Assembly (NCBI RefSeq): GCF_000003605.2
Contig: NW_003141543.1
Location: 1 to 21,898, forward strand
Reading direction: 5' to 3'
Source of the DNA: Saccoglossus kowalevskii
Lineage: Eukaryota; Hemichordata; Enteropneusta; Harrimaniidae
Length of the DNA: 21,898 nt
In this document: piece by piece, positions 21,261 through 21,898 of the stretch
Numbering within the stretch: the stretch's first letter is position 1
Layout of the letters: the number at the start of each line of letters is the position of its first letter
Notes under the pieces: model-generated
Told to the model about the DNA's origin: nothing
The model's database searches: none
What the model saw: only the letters and a program-made list of their open reading frames with translations
Translations under genes and position numbers: made by a program

Positions 21261-21898
21261 CATAAAAATGCGAGTCAGGTGTGAACATAGTGCATGTCAT
21301 CAGCATAAAAATACGAGTCAGATGTGAACATAGTGCGTGTCTTCAGCACAACAATTATATTTAGATGTGAACATAGTGCATGTCTTCAGCATAACAATTC
21401 TATTCAGACGTAAACATAGTGCATGTCTACAGCACAACAATTCTATTCAGACGTGAACATAGTGCATATCTTCAGCATAACAATCCTATTTAGATGTGAA
21501 CATAGTGCACGTCTTCAGCGTAACAATTCTATTCAGATGTGAAAATAGTGCATGTCTTCAGCACAACAATTCTATTCAGATGTAAACATAGTGCATGCCT
21601 TCAGCACAACAATTCTATTCAGATGTGAACATAGTGGATGTCTTCAGCACAACAATTCTATTCAGATGTGAACATTGTGCATGTCTTCAGCATAAAAATA
21701 CGAGTCAGGTGTGAACATAGTGCATGTCATCAGCATAAAAATACGAGTCAGATGTGAACATAGTGCATGTCTTTAGCATAAAAATACGCGTCAGATGTGA
21801 ACATAGTGCATGTCTTCGGCAGAAAAATACGAGTCAGATGTGAACATAGTGCATGTCTTCGGCATAACAATACGAGTCAGATGTGAACATAGATGATG
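21261..21898 (+). repeat. Repeat of 20057-20694, 28 monomers downstream
   Basis: From cataaaaatgcgag (21261) to the window end this stretch follows 20057-20694 at a constant offset of 1,204 (28 x 43). It includes the gtctacagca marker at 21425, the catgcc and gtggatg monomers and the start of the cggcagaaaaatacg cluster at about 21813. One box differs (cctatttag near 21484). The last bases read agatgatg, where the partner has agagcatg. Confidence 0.82.

Larger units (their letters stand above)
1..21898 (+). repeat. Satellite DNA array, 43-bp monomer, about 509 head-to-tail copies
   Basis: The whole window is built from one monomer of about 43 bp. Its parts in order are cagatgtgaacatagtgcat, then gtcttcagcataacaat, then a six-base variable box (commonly tctatt, acgagt or acgcgt). 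Spacing between equivalent bases is 43 or a multiple of it over long stretches, for example 4,601 = 107 x 43 and 3,225 = 75 x 43. Small indels of 1-5 bp mark individual copies. Every copy has the same orientation, and I saw no inversion, unique spacer, transposon or gene. Consensus G+C is about 35%. The array continues past both ends. Such arrays in eukaryotes usually form heterochromatin and may lie at centromeres or subtelomeres; the location here cannot be judged from sequence. I do not recognise the family by name. Confidence 0.98.

Noticed and set aside
1-21898. CRISPR array (regular short repeats with a variable part)
   Set aside because: The variable part is only about six bases and is drawn from a handful of recurring types. 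There are no unique spacers, no leader and no cas genes, and the whole unit repeats without gaps.
1-21898. CENP-B box or telomere-type repeat
   Set aside because: The monomer has ttcggcat in some copies but lacks the CGGG half of the CENP-B box, and no TTAGGG-like unit is present. A centromeric role cannot be claimed or excluded from motifs.
1-21898. Steroid-receptor or p53-like response elements in gaacatagtgcatgtc
   Set aside because: The half-sites are imperfect (tgcat in place of tgttc, and a mismatch in the CATG half-site), and the match follows from one core copied hundreds of times.
1-21898. Transposon, retroelement, viral remnant, tRNA or rRNA within the array
   Set aside because: I read the array through and found no stretch that leaves the 43-bp pattern for more than a few bases, and no inverted terminal repeats or target-site duplications.
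1-21898. Stem-loop in each monomer (acat / atgt around agtgc)
   Set aside because: The stem is only four base pairs and extending it needs a bulge. It is too weak to call a structured RNA or a processing site.

Overview
The window contains no recognisable gene. From first to last base it is one uninterrupted tandem array of a satellite monomer of about 43 bp, AT-rich (a consensus copy is 15/43 G+C). All copies are in the same orientation, roughly 509 in 21,898 bp. The monomer starts with the core cagatgtgaacatagtgcat, continues as gtcttcagcataacaat, and ends in a six-base box that varies between copies (tctatt, acgagt, acgcgt, gcgagt, tatatt and others). Both window ends lie inside the array, so its true length is unknown.

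The host is most likely a eukaryote: there is no gene-dense layout, and the array has the multi-kilobase higher-order structure typical of heterochromatic or centromeric satellites. Much of the difference between monomers is CG versus TG or CA at fixed positions. That suggests cytosine methylation in the germ line, but it does not identify the species.

Layout: (1) 1-4601 (H1) and 4602-8215 (H2) are two copies of a long higher-order unit. They start exactly 107 monomers apart and differ by a 172-bp and a 1,072-bp block. (2) 8216-9810 is another mixture of monomer types (X and Y blocks). (3) 9811-10712 and 10713-11600 are a tandem pair of a 21-monomer unit (Z1, Z2). (4) 11601-15230 holds further Y-type blocks around a partial H-type copy at 12610-13490. 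(5) 15230-15540 is CpG-rich, and 15540-15966 is an 86-bp dimeric sub-array. (6) 15967-18051 is a tandem pair of about 23 monomers (X2, X3). (7) 18052-20860 is a third long H-type copy (H4). (8) 20821-21260 carries private variants, and 21261-21898 repeats 20057-20694 exactly 28 monomers away.

The open reading frames that can be drawn here come from the repeat. Because 43 leaves remainder 1 when divided by 3, a stop-free monomer is read through all three frames in turn, giving a 43-residue peptide period. These frames sit only where CpG-rich monomers have lost the reverse-strand stop codons. The biology visible here is satellite evolution: unequal exchange, nested amplification, conversion-like patches and CpG decay. 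I found no protein-based or RNA-based system.
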